Positions 1-5,278 of a stretch of 5,278 nucleotides of DNA are shown piece after piece. How positions within the stretch are numbered: position 1 is the stretch's first letter; each line of letters starts with the position of its first letter. The stretch covers positions 158 to 5,435 of the forward strand of contig PCTK01000208.1 in assembly GCA_002786505.1 (NCBI GenBank), read 5' to 3'. The DNA is from Nitrospinae bacterium CG22_combo_CG10-13_8_21_14_all_47_10 (lineage in GTDB: Bacteria; Nitrospinota; Nitrospinia; Nitrospinales; VA-1). Both the position numbers and the translations under genes were made by a program. Below the pieces are notes generated by a model. It saw only the letters and a program-made list of their open reading frames with translations. It had not been told where the DNA came from and made no database searches.

Positions 1-99
1 AGTATAGCGTGAGGGGAGGGCGTCGAATATCAGCAATACGCCCCAAAATGATTAAGTATTTGTCCTACTATTTGAATGGTGGATGATTTTCCCTTGTCA

Positions 100-138
100 T
101 TTACTTTTCCAGCCCGGAAACAGGTATGGAAAAGTAAA
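100..138. repeat. 12-bp perfect inverted repeat over the kinase stop codon
   Basis: TTTACTTTTCCA (100-111) and TGGAAAAGTAAA (127-138) are exact reverse complements separated by 15 bases. The left arm contains the stop codon of the histidine kinase gene, and the right arm lies in the codons for its last dozen residues. Transcribed from the minus strand it forms a hairpin at the mRNA 3' end. No U-run follows, so it is not a standard intrinsic terminator. It could protect the 3' end, mark a protein site, or be chance. Confidence 0.6.
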
Positions 139-1837
139 ATGTGGCCCCATGGCCAAACTGGCTATCGACACCAATACTCCCCTGATGTTCTTCAACAATT
201 CTCTGGGCTATGGCCAGTCCCAACCCGGAACTGCTCTCTCCTCCTGTGGGCCGGGCACTCAATTTGCGAAAATGCTGAAATAACTGCCCCTGCTCATCTG
301 GGGGAATTCCCGGCCCTTCATCCTTGACGCTAAGCGTCACGGTTCCATCCTGTGATACCAGCTTGACGAAAACCTCTTTATCCGCAGGCGAATACTTTAC
401 CGCGTTACTGAGAAGGTTATCCAACACCTGGCCCATCCGGTTGACATCAAAATAAAATTCAGGAACATCCTGCAAATCCGCATGTAGTTTTATATTTTTC
501 CTGTCCGCAAGAATCTGTTGCAGGTGGATCTTCTCTTCAGCAAGTTTTTTCATGGATGCCCTGTCAGGATTCAACTTTAACTGACCGCTTTCTATCACCG
601 AGATATCCAGAAGATTGCCGATCAATTCCAGCATATTCCCGCTGACATTTTTAATGGTTGTTAAAAACTCCTTTCGCGTTTCCTCTTTAACTTCCGTTCC
701 TTTATCCAAAAGAAACTTGGAATAGCCACGGATGGAAGCCAGGGGATTCCTCAAGTCATGAGATGCGATTCCCAGAAATTTATTTTTCAAATCGTTCAAC
801 TCAACAAGCTTCTGGTTTGCCCGAGTCAGTTCTTCCGTGCGAATCTGAACTTCATTCTCCACAACGCGTGTCCGAGATGCCATTATTTCAAAAATGATGG
901 AGAGAAAAAGCGCACCTGAAAAAATGGCCAACCCCACCCAGAATGCGCTTAAAGTTTGAGGTCCGTCGCGAAATTCATTGGTAGCCTGCCAAACCAGGAA
1001 CCATCTGCGATTGGAGACATTGACTATGTTGGTGATCTTCATAGCTGGATTCTTTAACGGCTTGCCATAAAGCAGGTTTTCCTGAACCAATTCGCCTTCT
1101 TCATAAACGGTCAAGTTCATCCCTTTGGGAATATAAGGGCTGACCATTTGATCAACCATGTCCCGCACCCGGTATATGCCCAACACAAACCCTTTCAAGT
1201 GTTCCCGTCTTTCTTCGGTGCGTTCTGCCCTTTCACCAAAATAAGGAGCCAGTATAACCAGATCCGCTTTTGAACGGGCATTAGGAACCGGCCCAAACCG
1301 CGAAGTTGCGACGGCTTTGCCCGTGTCCCTGGCTGTATTGGCAACACCCGACAATTGCGGATCAGAGGCCAGATCAAATCCCAGTGAGCCTTCATTTCCC
1401 GGAAGCGGTTCCGAATAATGTACCGGAAAATATTCCTGCTTCGCTTCGGCAGGACCCGATGTTGTGAAGATATGGAACCGCGCATACCCCATGGAACGAG
1501 TGATGCCCTCAAAACCCTCCCTCTCAGAGTGGTCAATGCGCGGGACCCATTCAAAGGCCTGGATGAAAGGATGGTTTCCTAGAAGAGGCTGAACATAAAC
1601 TCCAAATTCTTCCCGACTTACAAATTCTGAAGATTGGTAAAGGGAAACGATGCCCAACAATTCCCTTTCCACCACTTCCAGCTCACCTGTTAAAATAAGA
1701 GTGTCTTCCAGTACCTCCTGCTCCAGTTCATCAAACCAGGCTTTCTGTGCCCGGTCCCGGACAATGCCCCAGCCCACAACAGCAAAAACCAATCCTGCTA
1801 TCAGTACACCTTTCGTCTGACTTGCCAATGATCCCAT
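101..1837 (-). CDS. CHASE-domain membrane sensor histidine kinase
   Basis: This 578-residue protein is a two-component sensor kinase that autophosphorylates on histidine and passes the phosphate to a response regulator. A first membrane helix lies at about residues 9-26. A periplasmic region of about 270 residues follows, and residues 77-225 resemble a CHASE ligand-binding domain (EWVPRID near 96-102, then a GYARFHIF stretch). A second helix lies at about 297-317, followed by a charged coiled linker (325-350). The HisKA dimerisation helix carries the phospho-acceptor His360 in SHDLRNPL. The ATPase domain shows the N box (NLLSNAVKYSP, 474-484), G1 box (DEGPGIP, 506-512) and G2 box (GLGLAI, 538-543), so it looks catalytically complete. 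The ATG at 1837 has GGAG seven bases upstream. There is no fused receiver domain. The divergently transcribed sigma-54 regulator is the obvious partner, an inference from adjacency. The ligand cannot be read from the sequence. Confidence 0.93.
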   Translation of the reverse strand: MGSLASQTKGVLIAGLVFAVVGWGIVRDRAQKAWFDELEQEVLEDTLILTGELEVVERELLGIVSLYQSSEFVSREEFGVYVQPLLGNHPFIQAFEWVPRIDHSEREGFEGITRSMGYARFHIFTTSGPAEAKQEYFPVHYSEPLPGNEGSLGFDLASDPQLSGVANTARDTGKAVATSRFGPVPNARSKADLVILAPYFGERAERTEERREHLKGFVLGIYRVRDMVDQMVSPYIPKGMNLTVYEEGELVQENLLYGKPLKNPAMKITNIVNVSNRRWFLVWQATNEFRDGPQTLSAFWVGLAIFSGALFLSIIFEIMASRTRVVENEVQIRTEELTRANQKLVELNDLKNKFLGIASHDLRNPLASIRGYSKFLLDKGTEVKEETRKEFLTTIKNVSGNMLELIGNLLDISVIESGQLKLNPDRASMKKLAEEKIHLQQILADRKNIKLHADLQDVPEFYFDVNRMGQVLDNLLSNAVKYSPADKEVFVKLVSQDGTVTLSVKDEGPGIPPDEQGQLFQHFRKLSARPTGGESSSGLGLAIAQRIVEEHQGSIGVDSQFGHGATFYFSIPVSGLEK

Positions 1838-1861
1838 TAAAAAACTCCAGCCTTCTATGAA

Positions 1862-1875
1862 TTTGTGAACTTATT
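1862..1875 (+). repeat. 14-bp direct repeat, copy 1
   Basis: TTTGTGAACTTATT occurs here in the kinase/regulator intergenic region and again, identical and in the same orientation, at 3511-3524 upstream of the sigma-54 promoter. Both copies are non-coding and followed by T-rich DNA. It may be a shared protein-binding or DNA-bending site. Confidence 0.5.
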
Positions 1876-1890
1876 GAGTTTATCATTTTT

Positions 1891-1919
1891 TTCTTAAAAT
1901 TAATGGAGTGAGCTAAAAT
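1891..1919 (+). promoter_or_regulatory. possible sigma-70-like promoter for the response regulator
   Basis: TTCTTA (1891-1896) and TAAAAT (1914-1919) are spaced by 17 bp. The -10 matches the consensus at five of six positions, but the -35 matches only three. The DNA is A/T-rich and lies about 95 bp before the regulator start. This is a weak call. No convincing -24/-12 element or strong Shine-Dalgarno sequence was found in front of the regulator gene. Confidence 0.2.
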
Positions 1920-1956
1920 AGCGGCACTCACTGAGCGTGGGGCCAATAAAAAGTAC

Positions 1957-1973
1957 TTCGTTTGGCAAACGAA
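1957..1973. promoter_or_regulatory. perfect 7-3-7 palindrome, candidate operator between divergent genes
   Basis: TTCGTTT-GGC-AAACGAA is a perfect inverted repeat with 7-bp arms and a 3-bp centre. It lies 40 bp before the regulator start and about 120 bp before the kinase start. Its size and symmetry fit a dimeric HTH regulator. It does not resemble the ATCCCAT/ATGGGAT palindrome at 3411-3425, so if both are operators they probably bind different proteins. A short RNA hairpin in the regulator's 5' leader is the alternative. Confidence 0.45.
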
Positions 1974-2013
1974 TAGTCGCTCGGCTGAAAAAACCTTGTA
2001 AGCAGTAAACACT

Positions 2014-3384
2014 ATGGCCAATGAATTAATATTTGTAGTTGATGACTCTGCACCGCTAAGAGGCTTGATGAAAGCACTCCTGGAAGACCAGGGCTATGCG
2101 GTGCGGGACTTCGAAAGCGGCAATGCCTTGCTTGAGGCGTTGGACGATTGCCCCTCCCTGATCCTGCTTGATGTGATGATGCCTGGTCTCGATGGGGTGG
2201 AAACATTGAAACAGGTTAAAGCCTCACACCCCCAACTTCCGGTCATTATGCTGACCAGTGTGGACAAGGTTGAAACGGCTGTGGAGGTCATCAAACAAGG
2301 CGCTTACGATTATTTATTGAAACCTGTCGATGAACCCCGCCTGTTCACCTGTCTGGAGAAAGCCTTTGAACAAAGGAACCTTGTCCGAAAAATCCACCAC
2401 CTGCAAAGTGAAGTGGACCGGTTATCCGGCAAGGATGGCATCATCGGCAAAAGTAAAGCGCTGAATGAGGCTCTGAAAAAAGTTCATCAGGTTTCTGCCA
2501 GCAAAGCCGGAGTCCTCATCCTCGGGGAAACCGGAACCGGCAAGGAGCTCATTGCCCGCGCCATTCACCGAAATAGTTCCTGCGCCACCGGACCTTTTGT
2601 CGATATCAATTGCGGAGCCATTCCCGAAACACTGCAGGAAAGTGAATTGTTCGGCCATAAAAAAGGCTCCTTCACCGGTGCCACAGAATCCCGCGCCGGG
2701 AAACTGGAACTGGCAGATGGAGGCACCTTGTTTCTTGATGAAGTGGCAGAAATGAGTCTTGCCACTCAGGCAAAACTACTACGGTTTTTGCAAGAAAAGA
2801 GTTTTGAACGTGTGGGAGACAATCAGAAAATCCAGGTCGATACCCGAGTGGTTTGTGCGACCAACAAAGATCTAAAAACTTTAATCGAAAAAGGAAGTTT
2901 TCGCGAAGACCTCTACTACCGAATCGCGGTTTTCCCTATTGAAGTTCCCGCCCTTCGTGATCGCATTGAGGACATTCCCCTCCTATGCACTCACTTTCTC
3001 AAAAAATATCAGGAAGAAATTGGCAAAGAAATCCTCTCCGTCAGTGATGAAGCCATGCAGGTTTTGCAAAGCTATTCCTGGCCGGGGAACATCCGTCAGT
3101 TGGAAAACACCCTTTATCATGCCATGATTGTTACTTCATACGACACCATTGATGCCGACTGTTTGCCGGAAGGAATCTTCGACTCGCCAACTCCTGCTAA
3201 CGAGAAAACAAATGAAAAACCTGCCCCGGTTTCCACAACCCTCACTCCCTACCACGATGTGGTCAAGCAAACCTTAAAGCAGGCCTTGGAACAAACCGGC
3301 GGAAACATTCCCGGCGCGGCCAGGGAACTGGGCATCAGCCGCAGTACCTTTTATCGCATGCTGAAAAAATACCAGTTGAACTGA
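2014..3384 (+). CDS. NtrC-family sigma-54-dependent response regulator
   Basis: This 456-residue cytoplasmic activator uses ATP hydrolysis to remodel sigma-54 RNA polymerase. The receiver domain (about 4-118) has the acidic pair D10/D11, phospho-acceptor D53 in LLDVMMPG, T81 and K103. A helical, probably coiled-coil linker spans about 116-137. The AAA+ domain (about 142-370) has Walker A GETGTGKE (171-178), sigma-54-contacting loop GSFTGA (218-223, a Ser variant of GAFTGA), Walker B GTLFLDE (237-243) and the sensor II region [10 protein letters not shown] (356-365). A Pro/Thr-rich linker leads to a Fis-type HTH (about 412-456) with [20 protein letters not shown]. All expected motifs are present at normal length. 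It is divergent from the CHASE kinase, its likely cognate partner. The next downstream gene has a good sigma-54 promoter, which suggests a local target. The start lacks a strong Shine-Dalgarno sequence, but the receiver fold begins at once after it. The exact subgroup (AtoC, ZraR and similar) cannot be assigned. Confidence 0.96.
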   Translation: MANELIFVVDDSAPLRGLMKALLEDQGYAVRDFESGNALLEALDDCPSLILLDVMMPGLDGVETLKQVKASHPQLPVIMLTSVDKVETAVEVIKQGAYDYLLKPVDEPRLFTCLEKAFEQRNLVRKIHHLQSEVDRLSGKDGIIGKSKALNEALKKVHQVSASKAGVLILGETGTGKELIARAIHRNSSCATGPFVDINCGAIPETLQESELFGHKKGSFTGATESRAGKLELADGGTLFLDEVAEMSLATQAKLLRFLQEKSFERVGDNQKIQVDTRVVCATNKDLKTLIEKGSFREDLYYRIAVFPIEVPALRDRIEDIPLLCTHFLKKYQEEIGKEILSVSDEAMQVLQSYSWPGNIRQLENTLYHAMIVTSYDTIDADCLPEGIFDSPTPANEKTNEKPAPVSTTLTPYHDVVKQTLKQALEQTGGNIPGAARELGISRSTFYRMLKKYQLN

Positions 3385-3387
3385 CAT

Positions 3388-3426
3388 CATCCCATTCTGG
3401 CCCTGACCGGATCCCATAATGGGATG
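3388..3426. promoter_or_regulatory. compound palindrome, candidate enhancer site for the sigma-54 activator
   Basis: ATCCCAT-A-ATGGGAT (3411-3425) is a perfect palindrome. A further copy of its left half, CATCCCATT (3388-3396), is the exact reverse complement of AATGGGATG (3418-3426), so two overlapping inverted repeats share one arm. It starts four bases after the regulator stop codon and lies about 150 bp upstream of the predicted sigma-54 start point, a usual distance for NtrC-type upstream activating sites. No U-run follows, so it is a poor intrinsic terminator, though it could form a 3' hairpin on the regulator mRNA. Confidence 0.5.
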
Positions 3427-3510
3427 GCCCAGTCCCGAAACGGCATCCGCTGAGCCAGCCTTCAATCTTCTTCATCAATCATTCCCCCCAAACTCCTTGT
3501 TAAATCACCG

Positions 3511-3524
3511 TTTGTGAACTTATT
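3511..3524 (+). repeat. 14-bp direct repeat, copy 2
   Basis: This second copy of TTTGTGAACTTATT lies about 18 bp before the -24 element of the sigma-54 promoter and runs into a T-tract (3523-3529). In a sigma-54 promoter, the segment between activator sites and the -24 box often bends or binds IHF. No good IHF consensus is visible here. Confidence 0.5.
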
Positions 3525-3541
3525 TTTTTCACTGCCCATTC

Positions 3542-3557
3542 CGGCACAAGCCTTGCT
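3542..3557 (+). promoter_or_regulatory. sigma-54 (-24/-12) promoter
   Basis: CGGCACAAGCCTTGCT matches the consensus TGGCAC-N5-TTGC(A/T) at every defined position except the first (C for T). The invariant GG (3543-3544) and GC (3555-3556) have exactly the required spacing. Transcription should start near 3568. It faces the cupredoxin-like gene and lies about 160 bp downstream of a gene for a sigma-54 activator. A candidate activator palindrome sits near -150. The assignment rests on motif and context only. Confidence 0.75.
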
Positions 3558-3567
3558 CCAGGTTTAA

Positions 3568-3794
3568 TCGAAAGGAAGGCAACCATGAGAAACCAAAAAA
3601 TATCCCAAACTGTTGGTGTCGGATTGCAACACCTCGACCGGCTTTCAGTACTCGCTGAGTGTAAACAGAGGTTTGCGTGTAGCCAGTGGAGCCTTCCCCG
3701 CTGGATGCAGTTGGGACCGGGAGTGACCTCCTTTTCCCGGTCCCTCCCCCCAACGGGTTTATCAAACCGGACACAATATAGAGGAGCAACCACC
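3568..3794 (+). promoter_or_regulatory. long structured 5' leader of the cupredoxin-like gene
   Basis: From the predicted start point to the favoured ATG there are about 227 bases with a series of local hairpins. These are GGTGT/ACACC (3615-3633), ACTC/GAGT (3650-3660), AAAC/GTTT (3663-3674), a 7-bp CCAGTGG/CCGCTGG stem (3683-3704), a 10-bp GC-rich stem (3713-3744) and GGTTT/AAACC (3756-3768). I do not recognise a known riboswitch class. The leader is open in the reading frame of the downstream gene: an ATG at 3585 with a good AAGGAAGG upstream could add 70 residues. That extension is rich in Arg, Gln, Ser and Pro, resembles no domain I know and would bury the signal peptide, so I favour an untranslated leader or a short regulatory ORF. 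Confidence 0.45.
3713..3744 (+). promoter_or_regulatory. strong hairpin with an anti-Shine-Dalgarno-like loop
   Basis: GGGACCGGGA (3713-3722) and TCCCGGTCCC (3735-3744) form a perfect 10-bp stem around a 12-base loop. The loop contains ACCTCCTTT (3726-3734), the same as the conserved anti-Shine-Dalgarno core at the 3' end of bacterial 16S rRNA. Its CTCCT (3728-3732) can pair with AGGAG (3782-3786), the ribosome-binding site of the gene 50 bases downstream. It could sequester that site. C-rich rather than U-rich sequence follows, so it is not an intrinsic terminator. Confidence 0.5.
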
Positions 3795-4601
3795 ATGAGA
3801 AAAATAAACTTAATGGCAATCACCACCTTTATCGCCCTCGCCTTGACCAGCAATGTTCAGGCAAAAAAATCCGACTACGAGGAAATATCGGTCTCCAATG
3901 GGGGATCCATTTCAGGGTCCGTGGCGTTTAATGGCAAGGTTCCCGCTCCCATTATGGAAGATTTGAGCAAGGGTAAAAACGCCGGATTCTGCGCCACCCA
4001 TCCCGACACTAAAGAGAATGGAATTCGTCCACGGCAAAAAGTCCTGGTTAAAGACGGAAAACTCCAGGACGCAGTAATATTGATCGAAAACATCCATAAA
4101 GGAAAAGCCTGGTCGAAAGAGACCGTGAATTTTGATTTCCGCCAGTGCGATATTTTCCCCAAGATCACCGCCGTGCGCAAATCTCCTAAAGGCGTTAAGG
4201 AGGGTTTGGTCAAAGTCACTAATCAGGATGAGAATACCCTGCACAACCCGCACGGTTACTCTGTTAAGGGTTCCAACAGGAAAACACTGTTCAACAAACC
4301 CTTACCTTCCAAAGGTTCCGTGACCGATGTCACAAAATCACTGGCACGGTTCAAACCGGAAAAGGATTCTCATTTCTTTCTGCAATGCGACCAGCACAAC
4401 TACATGGAAGCCGATGCGCGAATTGTCTGGAACCCTTATTACACAGTGAGCGCCAAAGATGGTTCCTTCACGCTGGATAACATTCCAGCCGGCAAATACA
4501 AAGTTACAGCATGGCATCCCTATGTTGGAGAAGTGACGCAGGAAATCACCGTTAACGATGGAACAAAAATCAATGCCGATTTTGAATTAGCAGTTAAATA
4601 A
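3795..4601 (+). CDS. secreted cupredoxin-like / carboxypeptidase regulatory-like protein
   Basis: The 268-residue product is a predicted periplasmic copper-binding protein. A signal peptide (KK-free hydrophobic core about 6-19, likely cleavage after VQA at 23) is followed by a beta-rich segment, GSISGSVAFNGKVPAP (37-52). Next comes a plastocyanin-like domain with LHNPHGY (149-155) and CDQHNYM (198-204). His150 or His153, Cys198, His201 and Met204 are the likely type 1 copper ligands. The C-terminal part, KDGSFTLDNIPAGKYKVTAWH (221-241), is a carboxypeptidase-regulatory-like beta-sandwich. Many relatives have CxxHPWM and a C-x-x-x-PH motif, from memory. Here these read CDQHNYM and CDIFPK (118-123), so the copper site may be altered. 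The start at 3795 is chosen because AGGAG lies eight bases upstream and a signal peptide follows at once. An in-frame ATG at 3585 with AAGGAAGG would give 338 residues. A sigma-54 promoter lies upstream. A role in electron transfer or copper handling is inferred. Confidence 0.85.
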   Translation: MRKINLMAITTFIALALTSNVQAKKSDYEEISVSNGGSISGSVAFNGKVPAPIMEDLSKGKNAGFCATHPDTKENGIRPRQKVLVKDGKLQDAVILIENIHKGKAWSKETVNFDFRQCDIFPKITAVRKSPKGVKEGLVKVTNQDENTLHNPHGYSVKGSNRKTLFNKPLPSKGSVTDVTKSLARFKPEKDSHFFLQCDQHNYMEADARIVWNPYYTVSAKDGSFTLDNIPAGKYKVTAWHPYVGEVTQEITVNDGTKINADFELAVK

Positions 4602-4606
4602 TATTA

Positions 4607-4624
4607 CCCCCTTGTCAGGGAGGG
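4607..4624 (+). terminator. possible weak terminator hairpin
   Basis: CCCT (4609-4612) pairs with AGGG (4617-4620) around the loop TGTC, just after the stop codon of the cupredoxin-like gene. Flanking C and G runs allow alternative pairings. Only a short CTTT follows, so termination would be inefficient if it occurs at all. Confidence 0.25.
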
Positions 4625-4655
4625 CTTTGCATAAGTGGTTCTGTATTGAGAAAAA

Positions 4656-4737
4656 GCGAGATCCTTCTTCGCCAAGGCTTATCAGGATGACAATACGATG
4701 GTTTTTGCATGTCATTCTGAGCGTAAGCGAAGACGTG
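4656..4737. repeat. imperfect inverted-repeat intergenic element
   Basis: The left arm ends in TCAGGATGACA (4682-4692) and the right arm begins TGTCATTCTGA (4710-4720). They match as reverse complements at 10 of 11 bases. Pairing extends outward imperfectly, with TTCGCC...CTTATCAG opposite CTGAGCGTAAGCGAA. The sequence resembles, from memory, a short palindromic element common in intergenic DNA of many bacteria (GTCATTCTGAGCG...GCGAAG and its complement). No transposase or target-site duplication is visible. It may be a mobile-derived repeat or a transcript-processing hairpin. Confidence 0.55.
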
Positions 4738-4759
4738 GTATTTCACCTTAGCTTTCGTG

Positions 4760-4806
4760 CCCGGAACGGGTAATCTCCTGGCGTTACGCAAAGGTCTCCT
4801 TGCCAG
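4760..4806 (+). other. cluster of small hairpins upstream of the cytochrome gene
   Basis: CCCG-GAA-CGGG (4760-4770) is followed by CTGGC (4778-4782) pairing with GCCAG (4802-4806). That outer stem encloses two potential inner hairpins, GCGT-T-ACGC (4781-4789, sharing two bases with the outer stem) and AAGG-TCT-CCTT (4791-4801, sharing none). This could be a three-way-junction-like leader RNA or the tail of the repeat element just upstream. I do not recognise a known riboswitch. Confidence 0.3.
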
Positions 4807-4899
4807 AAGGGGGTTGCCTTTCCGGTTTTGACGAGGAAATGTTTTTCACAACAACATTTAACATAAACACTCATCCATAATGAAAGAGGAGAAACCAAA

Positions 4900-5278
4900 A
4901 TGAAACGAACCTTGACAATGATCTCAATCAGCCTACTGCTGTTTGCAACTTCTTCCTGGGCGGCCAGCAACTGTCCACAACCGAGAAAAACCAAAACGGC
5001 TCCGTCCAATATCGCCTCGATGGATCAAACCGCCCAGGCTGATTTGGATAATGGGAAAAAGATCTACGAAAAGGCCGCCAAACCCCTGGCGTGCAAAATG
5101 TGCCACGGTGAGGATGGTGACGGCATGGGAAAACTGGGCAAAGCCTTGAAGCCCAATCCGCGCAACTTCACTTGTAGCGATACCATGAAAGATGTTTCTG
5201 CCGGTCAAATGTTCTGGATCATCAAAAACGGTTCACCCGGAACAGGAATGGTCGCCCACGGCAAGAACCTGAAGGATA
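4900..5278 (+). CDS. periplasmic class I cytochrome c, 3' end outside window
   Basis: The first 126 residues of a Sec-exported c-type cytochrome are present; the gene continues past the right edge. The signal peptide spans about residues 1-21 (Lys/Arg start, hydrophobic core, SSWAA before the mature protein). A linker of about 25 residues, rich in Thr, Lys and Gln, precedes the haem domain. The covalent haem site is CKMCH at 65-69, with His69 as proximal ligand. GTGMVAHG (114-121) sits where class I cytochromes carry the distal ligand, so Met117 is the likely sixth ligand. Cys25 and Cys92 are extra cysteines outside the haem motif. The start is supported by AGGAG eight bases upstream. It is co-directional with the cupredoxin-like gene but 298 bp away with a repeat between, so a shared transcript is uncertain. 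An electron-carrier role is inferred from the family; the partner is unknown. Confidence 0.9.
   Translation, partial: MKRTLTMISISLLLFATSSWAASNCPQPRKTKTAPSNIASMDQTAQADLDNGKKIYEKAAKPLACKMCHGEDGDGMGKLGKALKPNPRNFTCSDTMKDVSAGQMFWIIKNGSPGTGMVAHGKNLKD

Larger units (their letters stand above)
4602..4899. other. gene-free spacer before the cytochrome gene
   Basis: No credible gene is visible in these 298 bases. From left to right it holds a weak hairpin after the cupredoxin-like gene, an imperfect inverted-repeat element (4656-4737), a cluster of small GC-rich hairpins (4760-4806) and an A/T-rich stretch before the cytochrome ribosome-binding site. TTGACG (4828-4833) resembles a -35 box, but no good -10 box lies at the right distance. 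No -24/-12 promoter was found. Confidence 0.6.

Noticed and set aside
18..43. GGGCGT/ACGCCC hairpin at the left edge as a terminator
   Set aside because: The stem is only 6 bp with a 14-base loop, and no T-run follows on either strand.
76..327. Plus-strand open frame across the end of the histidine kinase gene
   Set aside because: It lies antisense to a well-supported kinase C-terminus and its translation resembles no domain.
1963..1978. Sigma-54 promoter in TTGGCAAACGAATAGTC before the regulator gene
   Set aside because: The GG is present, but no GC lies 12 bases downstream, and the sequence is better explained by the 7-3-7 palindrome.
3568..3794. Cyclic-di-GMP (GEMM), cobalamin or other known riboswitch in the leader
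   Set aside because: I compared the leader by eye with the conserved cores I remember, and none matched in order and spacing. An Infernal search would settle it.
4839..4903. Two tiny consecutive ORFs (13 and 7 codons) ahead of the cytochrome, the second ending in an ATGA overlap with its start
   Set aside because: Too short to separate from chance. The second lies over the cytochrome ribosome-binding site and neither has a properly spaced site of its own.
4743..5009. Minus-strand open frame of 88 codons overlapping the cytochrome start
   Set aside because: It covers the cytochrome ribosome-binding site and signal peptide in antisense and part of the repeat-like spacer. It has no ribosome-binding site or domain that I can see.
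1..5278. CRISPR array, tRNA, rRNA or insertion sequence
   Set aside because: No regularly spaced repeats, cloverleaf, rRNA signature or transposase were seen on either strand.

Overview
The window reads as chromosomal DNA from a Gram-negative respiratory bacterium of moderate GC content. It has a sigma-54-type activator, Sec signal peptides, a c-type cytochrome and a periplasmic cupredoxin-like protein. The pairing of a cupredoxin/carboxypeptidase-regulatory-like protein with a small class I cytochrome c is compatible with chemolithotrophic lineages such as Nitrospinota or Nitrospirota, or with deltaproteobacterial groups. That placement is a guess; no rRNA or other taxonomic marker is present.

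Layout. Positions 101-1837 (minus) encode a membrane sensor histidine kinase with an extracytoplasmic CHASE domain. A 176-bp divergent intergenic region holds a perfect 7-3-7 inverted repeat. Positions 2014-3384 (plus) encode an NtrC-class response regulator with receiver, AAA+ sigma-54 activation and Fis-type HTH domains. The region after it carries a compound palindrome (3388-3426), an A/T-rich stretch, and a near-perfect sigma-54 -24/-12 promoter (3542-3557). This promoter would start a transcript near 3568. A roughly 227-nt hairpin-rich leader follows, then the secreted cupredoxin-like gene (3795-4601). A 298-bp gene-free spacer (4602-4899) contains an imperfect inverted-repeat element and further small hairpins. 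A Sec-exported class I cytochrome c begins at 4900 and runs off the right edge.

How it may work together (inference). The kinase senses a periplasmic or membrane-accessible signal and phosphorylates the regulator. The regulator would bind the compound palindrome about 150 bp upstream of the start point and activate sigma-54 polymerase on the cupredoxin-like gene. Expression may be tuned further by the structured leader, in which one hairpin loop carries an anti-Shine-Dalgarno-like sequence. The products are predicted periplasmic copper and haem electron carriers, so the whole could be a signal-responsive electron-transfer module. Whether the cytochrome gene belongs to the same regulon is not visible: no second sigma-54 promoter was found in front of it.

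The individual gene families are known. The less ordinary material is in the non-coding DNA between 3385 and 3795.
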